NCBI GenBank assembly: GCA_934692675.1
Contig: CAKUUD010000001.1
Span: 186,001 to 250,000, forward strand
DNA: 64,000 nucleotides
Source of the DNA: an uncultured Eubacteriales bacterium
GTDB lineage: Bacteria > Bacillota > Clostridia > Oscillospirales > Acutalibacteraceae
Direction of reading: 5' to 3'
The notes under the pieces are model-generated. The model had not been told where the DNA came from. It searched no databases and saw only the letters and a program-made list of their open reading frames with translations. Positions 1 to 9,447 of this stretch are shown here, piece after piece. The number at the start of each line of letters is the position of its first letter. Positions within the stretch are counted from its first letter, which is position 1. The position numbers and the translations under genes were made by a program.

Positions 1-1
1 C

Positions 2-511
2 GGACCTTATTCTCTTGTCACTCAGCAGCCTCTCGGAGGTAAAGCGCAGTTCGGTGGCCAGCGCTTCGGAGAAATGGAAGTTTGGGCACTGGAAGCTTAT
101 GGTGCAGCTTATACACTTCAAGAAATTCTTACAGTTAAGTCGGATGACGTTGTCGGACGTGTTAAAACTTATGAGGCAATCGTTAAAGGTCAAAATATAC
201 CTAAACCCGGAATACCTGAATCGTTTAAAGTTCTTATTAAAGAGCTGCAGTCTATGGGTCTCGATTTGTCGGTGCTGGATAAAGATAATAATGAAATAGA
301 CCTCAAGCGTGATTTCGATGAAGAAGATGATATGGGACTTTCAATAGAGAAAGACATTTTGGGCTCTGACCTCGTAAGCAGAGAAGAAAACGATTATAAT
401 CTGGACGAAAATGATTCTGACGATGATTTATCGGAAGATGAAACGGATGATATGAGTTTTGACGATGATTTGGAAGACGATTTAGATGATGGTTTGGATG
501 AAGAATTTTAA
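2..511 (+). CDS. rpoB: RNA polymerase beta subunit, C-terminal part (5' truncated by window edge)
   Basis: Only the last ~169 codons are present; the frame is open from base 2. It encodes the conserved C-terminal clamp region of the beta subunit of RNA polymerase, including the stretches GGKAQFGGQRFGEMEVWALE and EILTVKSDDVVGR, which pack against the beta-prime subunit. After the normal end of the family (around VLIKELQSMGLDL) the protein continues into a long Asp/Glu-rich tail of about 65 residues ending DDGLDEEF. Acidic beta tails are common in Clostridia. rpoC follows after 93 bases, the standard rpoBC order, so the two are almost certainly co-transcribed. Confidence 0.97.
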   Translation, partial: GPYSLVTQQPLGGKAQFGGQRFGEMEVWALEAYGAAYTLQEILTVKSDDVVGRVKTYEAIVKGQNIPKPGIPESFKVLIKELQSMGLDLSVLDKDNNEIDLKRDFDEEDDMGLSIEKDILGSDLVSREENDYNLDENDSDDDLSEDETDDMSFDDDLEDDLDDGLDEEF

Positions 512-604
512 TTAAATTTGACACAGGGAAAAGAAATTTTTCCCTGTCGTTCGATTACTTTTGTGAATTTTAATCATACATAATAAAAAACAAGGGGTTG
601 CGGT

Positions 605-3600
605 ATGGATTTTAATATTTTTGAATCAATAAAAATAGGATTAGCATCTCCAGATAAAATAAGAAGTTGGTCCTATGGAGAAGTAAAGAAGCCGGAAACT
701 ATCAATTACAGAACTTTGAAACCCGAAACAGATGGATTGTTTTGTGAGAGAATTTTTGGGCCTCAGAAAGACTGGGAATGTCATTGCGGAAAATATAAAA
801 GAATAAGATACAAGGGAAAAGTTTGCGATAGATGCGGAGTTGAGGTTACTCGTTCCAAAGTAAGGCGTGAACGTATGGGCCACATTGAACTTGCGGCACC
901 TGTTTCGCATATTTGGTACTTTAAAGGTATTCCATCTCGTATGGGTCTTGTTCTTGATATGTCCCCGAGAATGCTTGAAAAAGTTTTGTATTTTGCACTT
1001 TATGTTGTTATTGATCCCGGAAATGTAAGGGAGCTTTCAGCTCAACAATTTTTGACCGAAAAAGAATATAGAGATATGCGCGAAAAATATGAAGATGATT
1101 TTGAAGCCGGAATGGGCGCAGAGGCTATCAAAAAGCTTTTGGAAAGAATAGATTTAGAAGAACTTTCCGAAGAAATTAAAGAATCTTTGGTCACTGCAGC
1201 AGGACAAAAAAAATTAAGACTTTTAAAACGTCTGGAAGCAGTGGAGTCTTTTAGAATGTCAGGCAATCGTCCGGAATGGATGATTTTAGATGTTCTTCCT
1301 GTAATACCTCCCGATTTAAGACCAATGGTTCAACTTGACGGCGGAAGATTTGCTACATCGGATTTGAATGACCTATATAGAAGAGTTATAAATAGGAACA
1401 ATCGTTTAAAAAGATTAATGGATCTTGGCGCTCCTGACATAATAATTCGTAATGAAAAAAGAATGCTACAAGAATCAGTAGATGCCTTGATTGATAATGG
1501 ACGCAGAGGAAGACCTGTTACAGGACCTAACAACAGACCACTTAAATCTTTGTCTGATATGCTCAAAGGTAAGCAAGGAAGATTTAGACAAAACTTGCTT
1601 GGAAAACGTGTTGATTACTCAGGACGTTCGGTTATAGTTGTTGGACCGGAATTAAAAATTTATCAGTGCGGTTTGCCTAAAGAAATGGCACTGGAATTAT
1701 TCAAACCGTTCGTTATGAAAAGATTGGTAGAAATTGGTGTTGTAAATAATATCAAAGCTGCCAGAAAAGCTGTGGACAGATGCAGACCCGAAGTATGGGA
1801 TGCTCTTGAAAAGGTTATAAAAGGCCATCCTGTGCTTTTGAACCGTGCTCCTACACTCCATAGATTGGGAATTCAAGCTTTTGAACCTGTTCTTGTTGAA
1901 GGAAGAGCTCTTAAACTTCACCCGCTCGTATGTTCGGCTTACAACGCTGACTTTGACGGTGACCAAATGGCTGTTCACGTTCCTTTATCAGCCGAAGCTC
2001 AAGCAGAAGCAAGATTTTTAATGCTCGCTTCAGGAAACCTTTTGAAACCTTCAGACGGTAGGCCGGTAACCGTTCCTACACAGGATATGGTTTTGGGTTC
2101 TTACTACTTAACATTAGAAAAAGATGGTGAACCCGGCGAAGGAAAGGTGTTTAGAGATTTTGACGAAGTGTTAATGGCATATGACGCTAAAGATATTGGC
2201 CTCCATGCCAAAATTAAAGTCAGAAGAAATATTAACGGCAAACAAGTAATTACTCAAACTACTGCCGGAAGAATTATATTTAACGGTCCTATTCCTCAAG
2301 ATTTGGGTTATGTTGACAGAACTAAACCGGAAAATGAAGGAAAATTGGAAATAGATTTCTTAGTAGGCAAAAAGCAACTTGGAAATATCGTGGACGCATG
2401 TATAAAAATCCACGGAACACAAAAAACTTCAGAAATTTTAGACAATATCAAAGCTCAAGGATTTAAATATTCCACAAGAGGAGCAATAACTATTTCTGTT
2501 TGTGACGCTGTTATTCCTCCCGCAAAGAAAGACATTCTTGCTAAAGCTGAGCAAGATGTAGACCACATTGTAAGAGATTACAGAAGAGGTTTAATGTCCG
2601 ATGCCGAAAGAAAAAATCACACTCTAAAAATTTGGGAACGCGCTACAGATGACGTTTCTCGTGCACTTCAAGACAACCTCGATAAATATAACCCGGTATT
2701 CATGATGGCAGATTCAGGAGCTCGTGGTTCTATGAGCCAGATAAAACAGCTTGCAGGTATGCGTGGACTTATAGCCAATGCTTCCGGTGCTACGATTGAA
2801 ATTCCTATCAGAGGTAACTATCGTGAAGGTCTTAACATTTTGGAATACTTTATTTCATCTCGTGGTGCGAGAAAGGGTTCTGCAGATACGGCGCTTCGTA
2901 CGGCTGACTCCGGATATCTTACTCGTAGGCTTGTTGACGTTTCTCAAGAAGTTATCATTAGAGAGGATGACTGCGGAGCTACGCATGGTATAACTGTTTT
3001 CGAAATTAAAGACGGAAAAGAATCCATCGAAAGCTTGAATGAACGTCTCATAGGAAGATACCTTTGCGAAGACTTTATAGATTCGCAAACTAAAGAAGTC
3101 CTTGTTTCTAAAGATAAGTTAATGGACAGCAAAGATGCTGAAATTATCATTTCTCACGGCGTACAGAGAATTGAAATTAGGTCTATATTGAATTGTAGAG
3201 CAAAGCAAGGAGTATGTAAAAAATGTTATGGAGCTGACCTTGCAAATGGGCTTCCTGCTGCAGTTGGTGAGGCCGTAGGAATTATAGCTGCTCAATCTAT
3301 CGGCGAACCTGGTACACAGCTTACCATGAGAACGTTCCACACCGGTGGTATAGCGAGTTCCGAAGATATAACTCAAGGTTTGCCGCGTGTTGAAGAACTT
3401 TTCGAAGGACGTAAACCAAAACGTTTGGCTATTATAAGTGAAATTGCCGGTGTGGTAAGATTTGAAGAAATAAAAAATAGCAAAAATGTTGTTGTTTATA
3501 ATGAAGATTCCGGCGAGGAAAGAACCTATCTTATACCTTTCGGCTCAAGAGTTTGCGTTGAAGAAGACCAAAAAATTGAAGCTGGTGATATGATAACCGA

Positions 3601-4201
3601 AGGTTCTGTAAATCCTCATGACGTGCTGGCAATTAAAGGACCTGAAGCCGTGGAAGCATACCTTATTCAGGAAGTTCAAAGAGTTTACAGGATGCAGGGC
3701 GTTGATATCAACGATAAGCACATCGAAGTAATAGTAAGGCAAATGATGCGTAAAGTTAGAGTTGATGAAGCCGGAGATACAGGATTGATTCAAAATTCTG
3801 TTGTTGATAAATCTGAATTTTTATCTGAAAATGATAAAATTAGAGCTCGAAAAGAAGCCGGTGAAACAGAGCTCGAAGAAGCTTATTGCACTCCGATTCT
3901 CCTCGGTATAACAAAGGCATCATTAGCTACAGATTCTTTCTTGTCTGCTGCTTCTTTCCAAGAAACAACCAAAGTTTTAACTGAGGCTGCAATAAAAGGA
4001 AAAGTAGATCCCCTTGTAGGACTTAAAGAAAATGTTATTATTGGTAAATTGTTGCCTGCAGGAACAGGAGTTCATAGGTATAGAGATGTAACTATAGAGA
4101 AAAAATATGACCCCAGCGAGGATATTTTGGATAGTGAAGATATGCCTATAGATTCCGGAATAAATTATGATAGTAATACTTTTTTAGGAAAAAGCTTCTA
4201 A
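605..4201 (+). CDS. rpoC: RNA polymerase beta-prime subunit
   Basis: A full-length 1198-residue beta-prime subunit, the catalytic half of RNA polymerase. The N-terminal zinc site is visible (C59-x-C61, C74-x2-C77). The Mg-binding active-site loop NADFDGDQM begins at residue 447. The second zinc cluster is formed by the C in EDDCGATHG and the later CRAKQGVCKKC. The trigger-loop region (FHTGGIASSEDITQGLPRVE) is intact. There is no large insertion in the jaw and the length is typical of Clostridia. The ATG follows an AAGGGG ribosome site. A hairpin follows the stop, so rpoBC probably ends here. Confidence 0.99.
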   Translation: MDFNIFESIKIGLASPDKIRSWSYGEVKKPETINYRTLKPETDGLFCERIFGPQKDWECHCGKYKRIRYKGKVCDRCGVEVTRSKVRRERMGHIELAAPVSHIWYFKGIPSRMGLVLDMSPRMLEKVLYFALYVVIDPGNVRELSAQQFLTEKEYRDMREKYEDDFEAGMGAEAIKKLLERIDLEELSEEIKESLVTAAGQKKLRLLKRLEAVESFRMSGNRPEWMILDVLPVIPPDLRPMVQLDGGRFATSDLNDLYRRVINRNNRLKRLMDLGAPDIIIRNEKRMLQESVDALIDNGRRGRPVTGPNNRPLKSLSDMLKGKQGRFRQNLLGKRVDYSGRSVIVVGPELKIYQCGLPKEMALELFKPFVMKRLVEIGVVNNIKAARKAVDRCRPEVWDALEKVIKGHPVLLNRAPTLHRLGIQAFEPVLVEGRALKLHPLVCSAYNADFDGDQMAVHVPLSAEAQAEARFLMLASGNLLKPSDGRPVTVPTQDMVLGSYYLTLEKDGEPGEGKVFRDFDEVLMAYDAKDIGLHAKIKVRRNINGKQVITQTTAGRIIFNGPIPQDLGYVDRTKPENEGKLEIDFLVGKKQLGNIVDACIKIHGTQKTSEILDNIKAQGFKYSTRGAITISVCDAVIPPAKKDILAKAEQDVDHIVRDYRRGLMSDAERKNHTLKIWERATDDVSRALQDNLDKYNPVFMMADSGARGSMSQIKQLAGMRGLIANASGATIEIPIRGNYREGLNILEYFISSRGARKGSADTALRTADSGYLTRRLVDVSQEVIIREDDCGATHGITVFEIKDGKESIESLNERLIGRYLCEDFIDSQTKEVLVSKDKLMDSKDAEIIISHGVQRIEIRSILNCRAKQGVCKKCYGADLANGLPAAVGEAVGIIAAQSIGEPGTQLTMRTFHTGGIASSEDITQGLPRVEELFEGRKPKRLAIISEIAGVVRFEEIKNSKNVVVYNEDSGEERTYLIPFGSRVCVEEDQKIEAGDMITEGSVNPHDVLAIKGPEAVEAYLIQEVQRVYRMQGVDINDKHIEVIVRQMMRKVRVDEAGDTGLIQNSVVDKSEFLSENDKIRARKEAGETELEEAYCTPILLGITKASLATDSFLSAASFQETTKVLTEAAIKGKVDPLVGLKENVIIGKLLPAGTGVHRYRDVTIEKKYDPSEDILDSEDMPIDSGINYDSNTFLGKSF

Positions 4202-4216
4202 TTTAAATCTCAAGAT

Positions 4217-4244
4217 GTCGGTATAAATTTTTATTTATACCGAC
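4217..4244 (+). terminator. Hairpin after rpoC
   Basis: A perfect 11-bp stem (GTCGGTATAAA paired with TTTATACCGAC) with a 6-base loop lies 15 bases after the rpoC stop. The following tract (TAATTATT) is only moderately T-rich, so this may be a partial terminator. Confidence 0.7.
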
Positions 4245-4270
4245 TAATTATTGGTAGGGGATAATTTTAT

Positions 4271-5602
4271 ATGAAAAAATTGATTGTATTATTGTGTTGT
4301 TGCTTTTTAATTTTTTCCAACGCATTTTCGAGCTTTGCTGCTAATTTTTATCAGGATGACCTTAATTGCGATAGTGTTTATGTAGTTGGAAAAGAGAGCA
4401 ATATGGCGGTTGTTGAAAAAAATATAGATAAAAAAAGAAGCCCTGCTTCTCTAACTAAAATTATGACTTATTTGGTATCCAAAGAAATTATAAAAGATAT
4501 AAATAACGAAAAAGTTACCGTAAAAAAAGAGGTCTTAGACCAAGTCGACCCTGAAAGTTCTGGGTGCGTTCTCAAAGAGGGCGAAGAATTTACTCCCTGC
4601 GAACTTTTTCATGGTATGCTAATAAGTTCCTCGGGCTATGCGGCAATGGTTTTGGCAGATTATGCAGGAAATGGAATAGAAAATTTTGTTAATCTAATGA
4701 ACGAAAAAGCTCGGTATTTGGGCTGTGAAAATACTAATTTTGCAAACCCAGACGGTATATATAATGAAAATCAGTATACCACAGCAAGAGATATGTATCT
4801 AATTACTCGCGAAGCGATGAAAGATCCTTTGTTTTTAGATATAGTAAATAAAACAGAGTATAGTATGTTTGGGGATAGTAGAGATCCTATAATTACTACT
4901 AATAAAATGATAGATAAAAAAAGAGGCGGAGAATATTATTTACCCTACGTAAAAGGCATAAAAACTGGTTATGTCGATGAAGCCGGTAGGTGCCTCGTAT
5001 CATACGCTGAAAAAGATAATAATACTTATATAACAGTAGCCATGGGAGGCCCTACGAAAGACGAAAATGGAAATTATATTGACAAGAACATGGCCATGAT
5101 AGACACAAAAAATATCTATCTTTGGGCGTTTCAAAATTTAAAAAGTGTTAAATTATTTCCTGCAAATTTTCCGGTAAAAGAAATAAAATTGGGATTGGTT
5201 AAAAGCAGTGATAAACTTTTATTATCTCCGCAAAATGATTTTTATCTTAATTTACCGTCCAATGTTTCTAAAGATGATATCTCTATAAATTGTGATGTTC
5301 CTGAATCAATTGACGCTCCTATAGAAGCCGGAAAAGTTTTAGGGAGAGCCTATGTCTATTATAAAGGCGAACGAGTAGGAAGCTTTAATTTGATTTCTAC
5401 ACAAACGTTTAAAAAGAACTATTTTTTACTTGTAGCAAGGTGGTTAGATTCAATTTTTTCATCTCCTATATTTATATTTTTGGTAACTGCTTTTGCTGTT
5501 TTTGTAATTTTATATGTGAGATTGTGCGTTATAAGGTATAAAAATAAAAAGAAGAGAAACAAAATAAAAAAATTCCCAAGAAATATAAAAAACAAATTTT
5601 AG
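4271..5602 (+). CDS. D-alanyl-D-alanine carboxypeptidase, DacF-like (peptidase S11)
   Basis: A 443-residue low-molecular-weight penicillin-binding protein that trims the terminal D-Ala from peptidoglycan stem peptides outside the membrane. It has a signal peptide (residues 1-23, ending SSFA), the S11 catalytic domain and the small beta domain typical of DacA/DacF. A C-terminal membrane helix (about 388-410) is followed by a Lys/Arg-rich cytoplasmic tail. The active-site S60-x-x-K63 (SLTK) and the K231-T-G motif are present. The third motif, normally S-x-N (SGN/SAN), reads S-G-Y at residues 121-123, so the usual Asn is replaced by Tyr. DacF is often linked to sporulation, which fits the sigK gene elsewhere in the window. 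Confidence 0.92.
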   Translation: MKKLIVLLCCCFLIFSNAFSSFAANFYQDDLNCDSVYVVGKESNMAVVEKNIDKKRSPASLTKIMTYLVSKEIIKDINNEKVTVKKEVLDQVDPESSGCVLKEGEEFTPCELFHGMLISSSGYAAMVLADYAGNGIENFVNLMNEKARYLGCENTNFANPDGIYNENQYTTARDMYLITREAMKDPLFLDIVNKTEYSMFGDSRDPIITTNKMIDKKRGGEYYLPYVKGIKTGYVDEAGRCLVSYAEKDNNTYITVAMGGPTKDENGNYIDKNMAMIDTKNIYLWAFQNLKSVKLFPANFPVKEIKLGLVKSSDKLLLSPQNDFYLNLPSNVSKDDISINCDVPESIDAPIEAGKVLGRAYVYYKGERVGSFNLISTQTFKKNYFLLVARWLDSIFSSPIFIFLVTAFAVFVILYVRLCVIRYKNKKKRNKIKKFPRNIKNKF

Positions 5603-5620
5603 ATAGTATTATTTAATGAA

Positions 5621-5650
5621 CCTACTGGTAATTTTATCAGTAGGTATTTT
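5621..5650 (+). terminator. Terminator after carboxypeptidase gene
   Basis: The stem CCTACTG/CAGTAGG with a short AT loop is followed by TATTTTATT, 19 bases after the stop codon. Confidence 0.75.
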
Positions 5651-5772
5651 ATTATAAAAATCTTGAATTATTTTTGTTTATATTGTATAATAATATTTGC
5701 TAAAAATGATAATCTGAGCAAAATTAAACAAATAAAATTCATAAATTAAGGTGATTTAAAGGAGATGATGCT

Positions 5773-6510
5773 ATGGTAAAACAAACCGCAGGAAGAGATG
5801 CTTTAAATGATTTTGCCCCTAAATTTGCAGAGCTTAACGACGACGTATTATTTGGTGAGGTTTGGTCAAGAGAAGATAGATTGTCTCTCAAAACTCGTTC
5901 GATTGTTACTATCACTTCGCTGATTAGTAAAGGAATCGTAGATAATTCTCTGTCATATCATTTATCCACTGCTCGAAAAAACGGAGTAACCAAAACAGAA
6001 ATGGCTGAAATTTTAACTCACCTGGCTTTTTATGCTGGTTGGCCGAATGTTTGGGCAGCTTTTAGAATGGCAAAAGAAGTTTATAAAGATGATGATTCGC
6101 ACGAAAAACATGGCGGATTTTTTGGACTCGGTGAGCCTAATATAAATTTTCAAAAGTATTTTATCGGAAAGAGTTATCTAAAACCGCTTACAAATAATAA
6201 AGAAACTGTGTTTGTTGCCAACGTAACTTTTGAGCCCGGATGTAGAAATAATTGGCATATTCACCACGCTACAAAGGGTGGAGGGCAAATTCTTTTATGT
6301 GTAGATGGCGAAGGTTGGTACCAAGAAGAAGGCAGACCTGCGCAGAGCTTACACCCTGGGGATGTAGTCACTATTTCGGCAGGTGTTAAGCACTGGCACG
6401 GAGCTAAAGAAAATAGTTGGTTCAGCCATTTAGCAATTGAGTGTCCGGGAGAAAACACATATAATGAATGGTGTGAACCTGTTAGTGATGAGGAGTATAA
6501 AAATTTATAA
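5773..6510 (+). CDS. Carboxymuconolactone decarboxylase-cupin fusion protein
   Basis: A 245-residue cytoplasmic two-domain protein. Residues ~1-110 are a carboxymuconolactone-decarboxylase/AhpD-like helical domain (RSIVTITSLISKG, then EMAEILTHLAFYAGWPN). Residues ~130-245 are a single cupin barrel with the metal-binding set H-x-H (NNWHIHHA), the E/G-rich strand and a later H (GVKHWHGA). Such fusions are common in gut Firmicutes beside nitroreductases, flavodoxins and aldo/keto reductases, as here, and are usually annotated as stress or quinone-related enzymes. The substrate is unknown. The AhpD-type CxxC pair is absent, so peroxidase activity is not expected. An AAAGGAGATGAT ribosome site sits just before the ATG. 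Confidence 0.88.
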   Translation: MVKQTAGRDALNDFAPKFAELNDDVLFGEVWSREDRLSLKTRSIVTITSLISKGIVDNSLSYHLSTARKNGVTKTEMAEILTHLAFYAGWPNVWAAFRMAKEVYKDDDSHEKHGGFFGLGEPNINFQKYFIGKSYLKPLTNNKETVFVANVTFEPGCRNNWHIHHATKGGGQILLCVDGEGWYQEEGRPAQSLHPGDVVTISAGVKHWHGAKENSWFSHLAIECPGENTYNEWCEPVSDEEYKNL

Positions 6511-6631
6511 TACCTTGTCAACCTAACGGCTAAAAAGTAATTTGTTCATTCCATGTTTAATATTTATTATCGTGGTAAAAATAGTACCAAAAGACTAAAA
6601 TATTTTAAATCAAATAAAGTGGGTGCGTAGT

Positions 6632-7138
6632 ATGGATTTTGAAGCTGTTATTAAAAGCCGAACTGCAACAAGGAAGTTTAAATCAGTTGAAGTTAAGGAT
6701 GCTAAAATCGAAAAAATATTAAACGCAGGGAGGTTGGCTCCGACTGCAAAAAATTTACAGCCACAAAAAATATATGTTATCAAATCTGATAAGGCTTTGA
6801 GCCACGTTGATAAAATAACACCGTGTAGATACGATGCGCCCTTGTGCTTATTGGTGTGCGCAGATAAAAATATAGCCTGGAAGAACGATAACTATTCTTC
6901 TTGTGAATCAGATGGTGCAATAGTTGCAACTCACATGATTTTAGAAGCCACTAATCTGGGACTTGGCAGCGTGTGGGTTAGATATTTTGATGCTCATCAG
7001 GTTCAAAAAGAATTTAATTTATCCGAAAATATAATCCCAATTTGTTTGATACCGATTGGATACGCATCGGACGACTATAAAGAAAGCCCGCTCCATAATC
7101 AAAGAAAAGAATTGAGTGAAACCACGTCATATATTTAA
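6632..7138 (+). CDS. Nitroreductase family protein
   Basis: A 168-residue flavin (FMN)-dependent oxidoreductase of the compact nitroreductase fold. Its N-terminal signature (SRTATRKFKSVEV) and the RLAPTAKNLQPQ segment correspond to the FMN phosphate-binding region of the family. The middle segment ATHMILEATNLGLGSVWV is the conserved dimer-interface helix. It probably reduces quinones or nitro compounds with NAD(P)H. A GTG nine bases upstream (6623) is in frame, but the ATG at 6632 gives the usual family start. The gene lies between the CMD-cupin and flavodoxin genes in the same direction and may be co-transcribed with the latter. Confidence 0.9.
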   Translation: MDFEAVIKSRTATRKFKSVEVKDAKIEKILNAGRLAPTAKNLQPQKIYVIKSDKALSHVDKITPCRYDAPLCLLVCADKNIAWKNDNYSSCESDGAIVATHMILEATNLGLGSVWVRYFDAHQVQKEFNLSENIIPICLIPIGYASDDYKESPLHNQRKELSETTSYI

Positions 7139-7157
7139 CAATCAGGAGGTAAAAATT

Positions 7158-7637
7158 ATGAAGAATTCATTAGTAGTATATTTTTCAGTAACAGGAACTA
7201 CAAAAACATTAGCGGAAAAGCTCGCAAAAGAAGCAAACGCAGATCTATTTGAGATTAAGCCTGCTGTTCCATATACGCAGGAAGATTTGGATTGGACAAA
7301 TGAAAATAGTCGCAGCACAGTAGAAATGAAAAAAGATAAAACAATCCGACCCGAAATTTCAAATAAAGTAGAAAATATAGGACAGTACGATAAAATTTAT
7401 ATTGGTTTTCCTATCTGGTGGTACATTGCTCCAACCATAATTAATAGCTTTTTGGAGCAGTATGATCTAGAAGGCAAAACAATTATTCCTTTTGCTACTT
7501 CCGGTGGTAGCGACATGGGCGATACAAATAAAGAGCTGCAACCTTCTTGTAAAGGCGCAAAATTGCTAGAGGGTAGATGCTTCTCAGCAAGTGTTCCTCA
7601 AGAGCAATTAAAAGACTGGATTGACAGCTTAAATTAA
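7158..7637 (+). CDS. Flavodoxin
   Basis: A 159-residue FMN-binding electron carrier of the long-spacer flavodoxin type found in Clostridia. The N-terminal FMN phosphate loop is VVYFSVTGTTKTLAEKLA. The isoalloxazine-contacting region is GFPIWWYIAPTIINSFL and the third loop is FATSGGSDMG. The ATG at 7158 is preceded by AGGAGGT at a 7-base spacing. A longer in-frame start at 7116 overlaps the nitroreductase and has no ribosome site. It follows the nitroreductase by 19 bases and so may form a redox pair with it. A hairpin follows the gene. Confidence 0.92.
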   Translation: MKNSLVVYFSVTGTTKTLAEKLAKEANADLFEIKPAVPYTQEDLDWTNENSRSTVEMKKDKTIRPEISNKVENIGQYDKIYIGFPIWWYIAPTIINSFLEQYDLEGKTIIPFATSGGSDMGDTNKELQPSCKGAKLLEGRCFSASVPQEQLKDWIDSLN

Positions 7638-7644
7638 TTAAAAA

Positions 7645-7680
7645 AAATTTGATGATAGTCTTTTAGCTATTATCAAATTT
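7645..7680 (+). terminator. Terminator after flavodoxin gene
   Basis: A long AT-rich inverted repeat (AAATTTGAT-ATAG paired with CTAT-ATCAAATTT) around an 8-base loop is followed by a T-rich tract. Confidence 0.7.
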
Positions 7681-7743
7681 ACTTTTTACTATGAGATTTG
7701 CAAAATAAACCAAATGAATTAAAAAATAATAGGAGGAATTGAA

Positions 7744-8610
7744 ATGGTTTTAAATGAAACTTATACAATGAACAATGGATTAGAAATCCCTAAATTGGCA
7801 CTAGGCACATGGCTTATTGAAGATAATAAAGTATCAGAAGCCGTCAGACAAGCCATTAAAATCGGTTATCGTCATATCGACACGGCACAAGCATACGGCA
7901 ATGAACGTGGCGTGGGAGAGGGAATACGTACTTGCGGTATTTCTCGCGATAAAATTTTTATAACAAGTAAAGTAGCCGCAGAACATAAAACGTATGAATC
8001 TGCTGCCAAATCTATCGACGAAACATTAAATAAGATGGAACTTGACTATATAGATATGATGATTATTCACAGCCCTCAACCATGGGCGATGGTTAATCAG
8101 TCCGAAAATAGATATCTAGAAGAAAATAGACAAGTTTGGAAAGCCATGGAAGATGCTGTAGAAGCCGGAAAAATTCGCACGATTGGAATTTCAAATTTCT
8201 TGGAAAGCGATACCGACAATATTTTATCCGATTGTAAAATTATCCCCGCGGTAAACCAGATACTTGCTCATATATCAAATACTCCATTGAATTTAATTGA
8301 TTATTGTAAAAGCAAAAATATTTTAGTTGAAGCATATTCCCCGATCGCACATGGCGAAGCTTTAAAAAATCACTCGATAAAAGAAATGGCGGATAGATAT
8401 AACGTAAGTATTGCGCGGCTGTGCATTAAGTATGATTTACAACTTGGCATGGTTGTGCTCCCGAAAACTGCCAATCCAGATCATATGAAATCTAACGCTG
8501 ATCTCGATTTTGTAATTTCTGACGAAGATATGGAAAAGCTCAAAAACATCGAGCATATAAAAGATTATGGAGAGCATAGCAGATTTCCTGTTTTTGGAGG
8601 AAAATTATAA
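7744..8610 (+). CDS. Aldo/keto reductase
   Basis: A 288-residue NADPH-dependent carbonyl reductase of the AKR superfamily (2,5-diketo-gluconate reductase-like group). The catalytic tetrad is recognisable: Asp and Tyr in GYRHIDTAQAYGNE, Lys in FITSKV, and His in MMIIHSPQ. The cofactor-side segments GKIRTIGISNF and VVLPKTANPDHMKSN are in their usual places near the C-terminus. The ATG has a strong AGGAGG site. It has its own downstream terminator and an upstream hairpin, so it is probably transcribed alone. The physiological substrate cannot be read from sequence. Confidence 0.94.
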   Translation: MVLNETYTMNNGLEIPKLALGTWLIEDNKVSEAVRQAIKIGYRHIDTAQAYGNERGVGEGIRTCGISRDKIFITSKVAAEHKTYESAAKSIDETLNKMELDYIDMMIIHSPQPWAMVNQSENRYLEENRQVWKAMEDAVEAGKIRTIGISNFLESDTDNILSDCKIIPAVNQILAHISNTPLNLIDYCKSKNILVEAYSPIAHGEALKNHSIKEMADRYNVSIARLCIKYDLQLGMVVLPKTANPDHMKSNADLDFVISDEDMEKLKNIEHIKDYGEHSRFPVFGGKL

Positions 8611-8620
8611 CTAAATATTT

Positions 8621-8652
8621 GCTTGCGTTTATTGGGAGCGCAAGCTTTATTT
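8621..8652 (+). terminator. Terminator after aldo/keto reductase gene
   Basis: The stem GCTTGCG/CGCAAGC has an 11-base loop followed by TTTATTTATT, ten bases after the stop. Confidence 0.85.
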
Positions 8653-8734
8653 ATTGTTTTATGAAGTTTTATTTTAAGGCTTCTTTTTGTGATATAATAC
8701 ATTGATTGAATAATTAGTAAAGGAGTTTTTATTA

Positions 8735-9406
8735 ATGCTTAAGTATTTTAAATCAATGATTTTATGCTTCGCAGCTTTGTTTTTGTGCGTAAATGTCTCT
8801 GCAACTTCATCAGAAGACATTTGCAAATTAGCAGAAAAATTAAAAATTGAATCCGAACAATTGCAATCATTATTGACCTCTGATGACGGGAAAAAAGGTC
8901 TTGTCCCGCTGACTGAGGACTATGAAAATTTTTATTTGGAGCTTTTTTCTAATGAAGATAATGCTGAACACATGAAATATTACGGAAATGGAAATTTAAG
9001 CACAAAAGAAAGAGCACAAAAAATTTTTGAATGGCGTATATCTAGAATTTGGGATTCAGAAATTCCATCCTCTTTATCTTTTATCATTATGAACGAAAAT
9101 AAACCGGCGGGGTTTGTCGGAGTAGGCCCTTTGAATAGCAAAGACTCTCAGCCGGAAATTGGCAGAGTCATAGATAAAAAAGTTTCAGGTAAAGGTTTGG
9201 GCACATTCTCTGCTCAGACGATAGTGCGCCTCCTACAGTACTTAAAAAACGCAGGAATCTATAATTACACTTGTTTGATTTCTACTAGCAAGCCCGAAAA
9301 TTTGGCTTCAAGAAAATCAATTATGAAAGCCGGGTTTGTTACGGACGAGAAAATAGTTGAAAATAATTTTGGCCATGAAAAAATTTATAAGTATGAGTTT
9401 GAATAA
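8735..9406 (+). CDS. GNAT acetyltransferase with an N-terminal signal peptide
   Basis: A 223-residue protein. Residues 1-23 form a classical signal peptide (charged MLKYFK, hydrophobic core, cleavage-like VSAT). The rest is a GNAT N-acetyltransferase of the RimJ/RimL-like type. It shows the acetyl-CoA pyrophosphate loop VSGKGLGTFSA, the preceding beta-strand with PAGFVGVG, and the C-terminal SRKSIMKAGFV signature. GNAT enzymes need acetyl-CoA, which is cytosolic, so an exported GNAT makes sense mainly if it works inside another cell. It has a TATAAT box 37 bases before the ATG and its own terminator. Alternatively the hydrophobic N-terminus could be an anchor. The GNAT call is firm; the export call rests on the signal peptide. 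Confidence 0.8.
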   Translation: MLKYFKSMILCFAALFLCVNVSATSSEDICKLAEKLKIESEQLQSLLTSDDGKKGLVPLTEDYENFYLELFSNEDNAEHMKYYGNGNLSTKERAQKIFEWRISRIWDSEIPSSLSFIIMNENKPAGFVGVGPLNSKDSQPEIGRVIDKKVSGKGLGTFSAQTIVRLLQYLKNAGIYNYTCLISTSKPENLASRKSIMKAGFVTDEKIVENNFGHEKIYKYEFE

Positions 9407-9447
9407 TTAAAAAATTTTTATAGAAACACTAATAGACATAAAAAACG

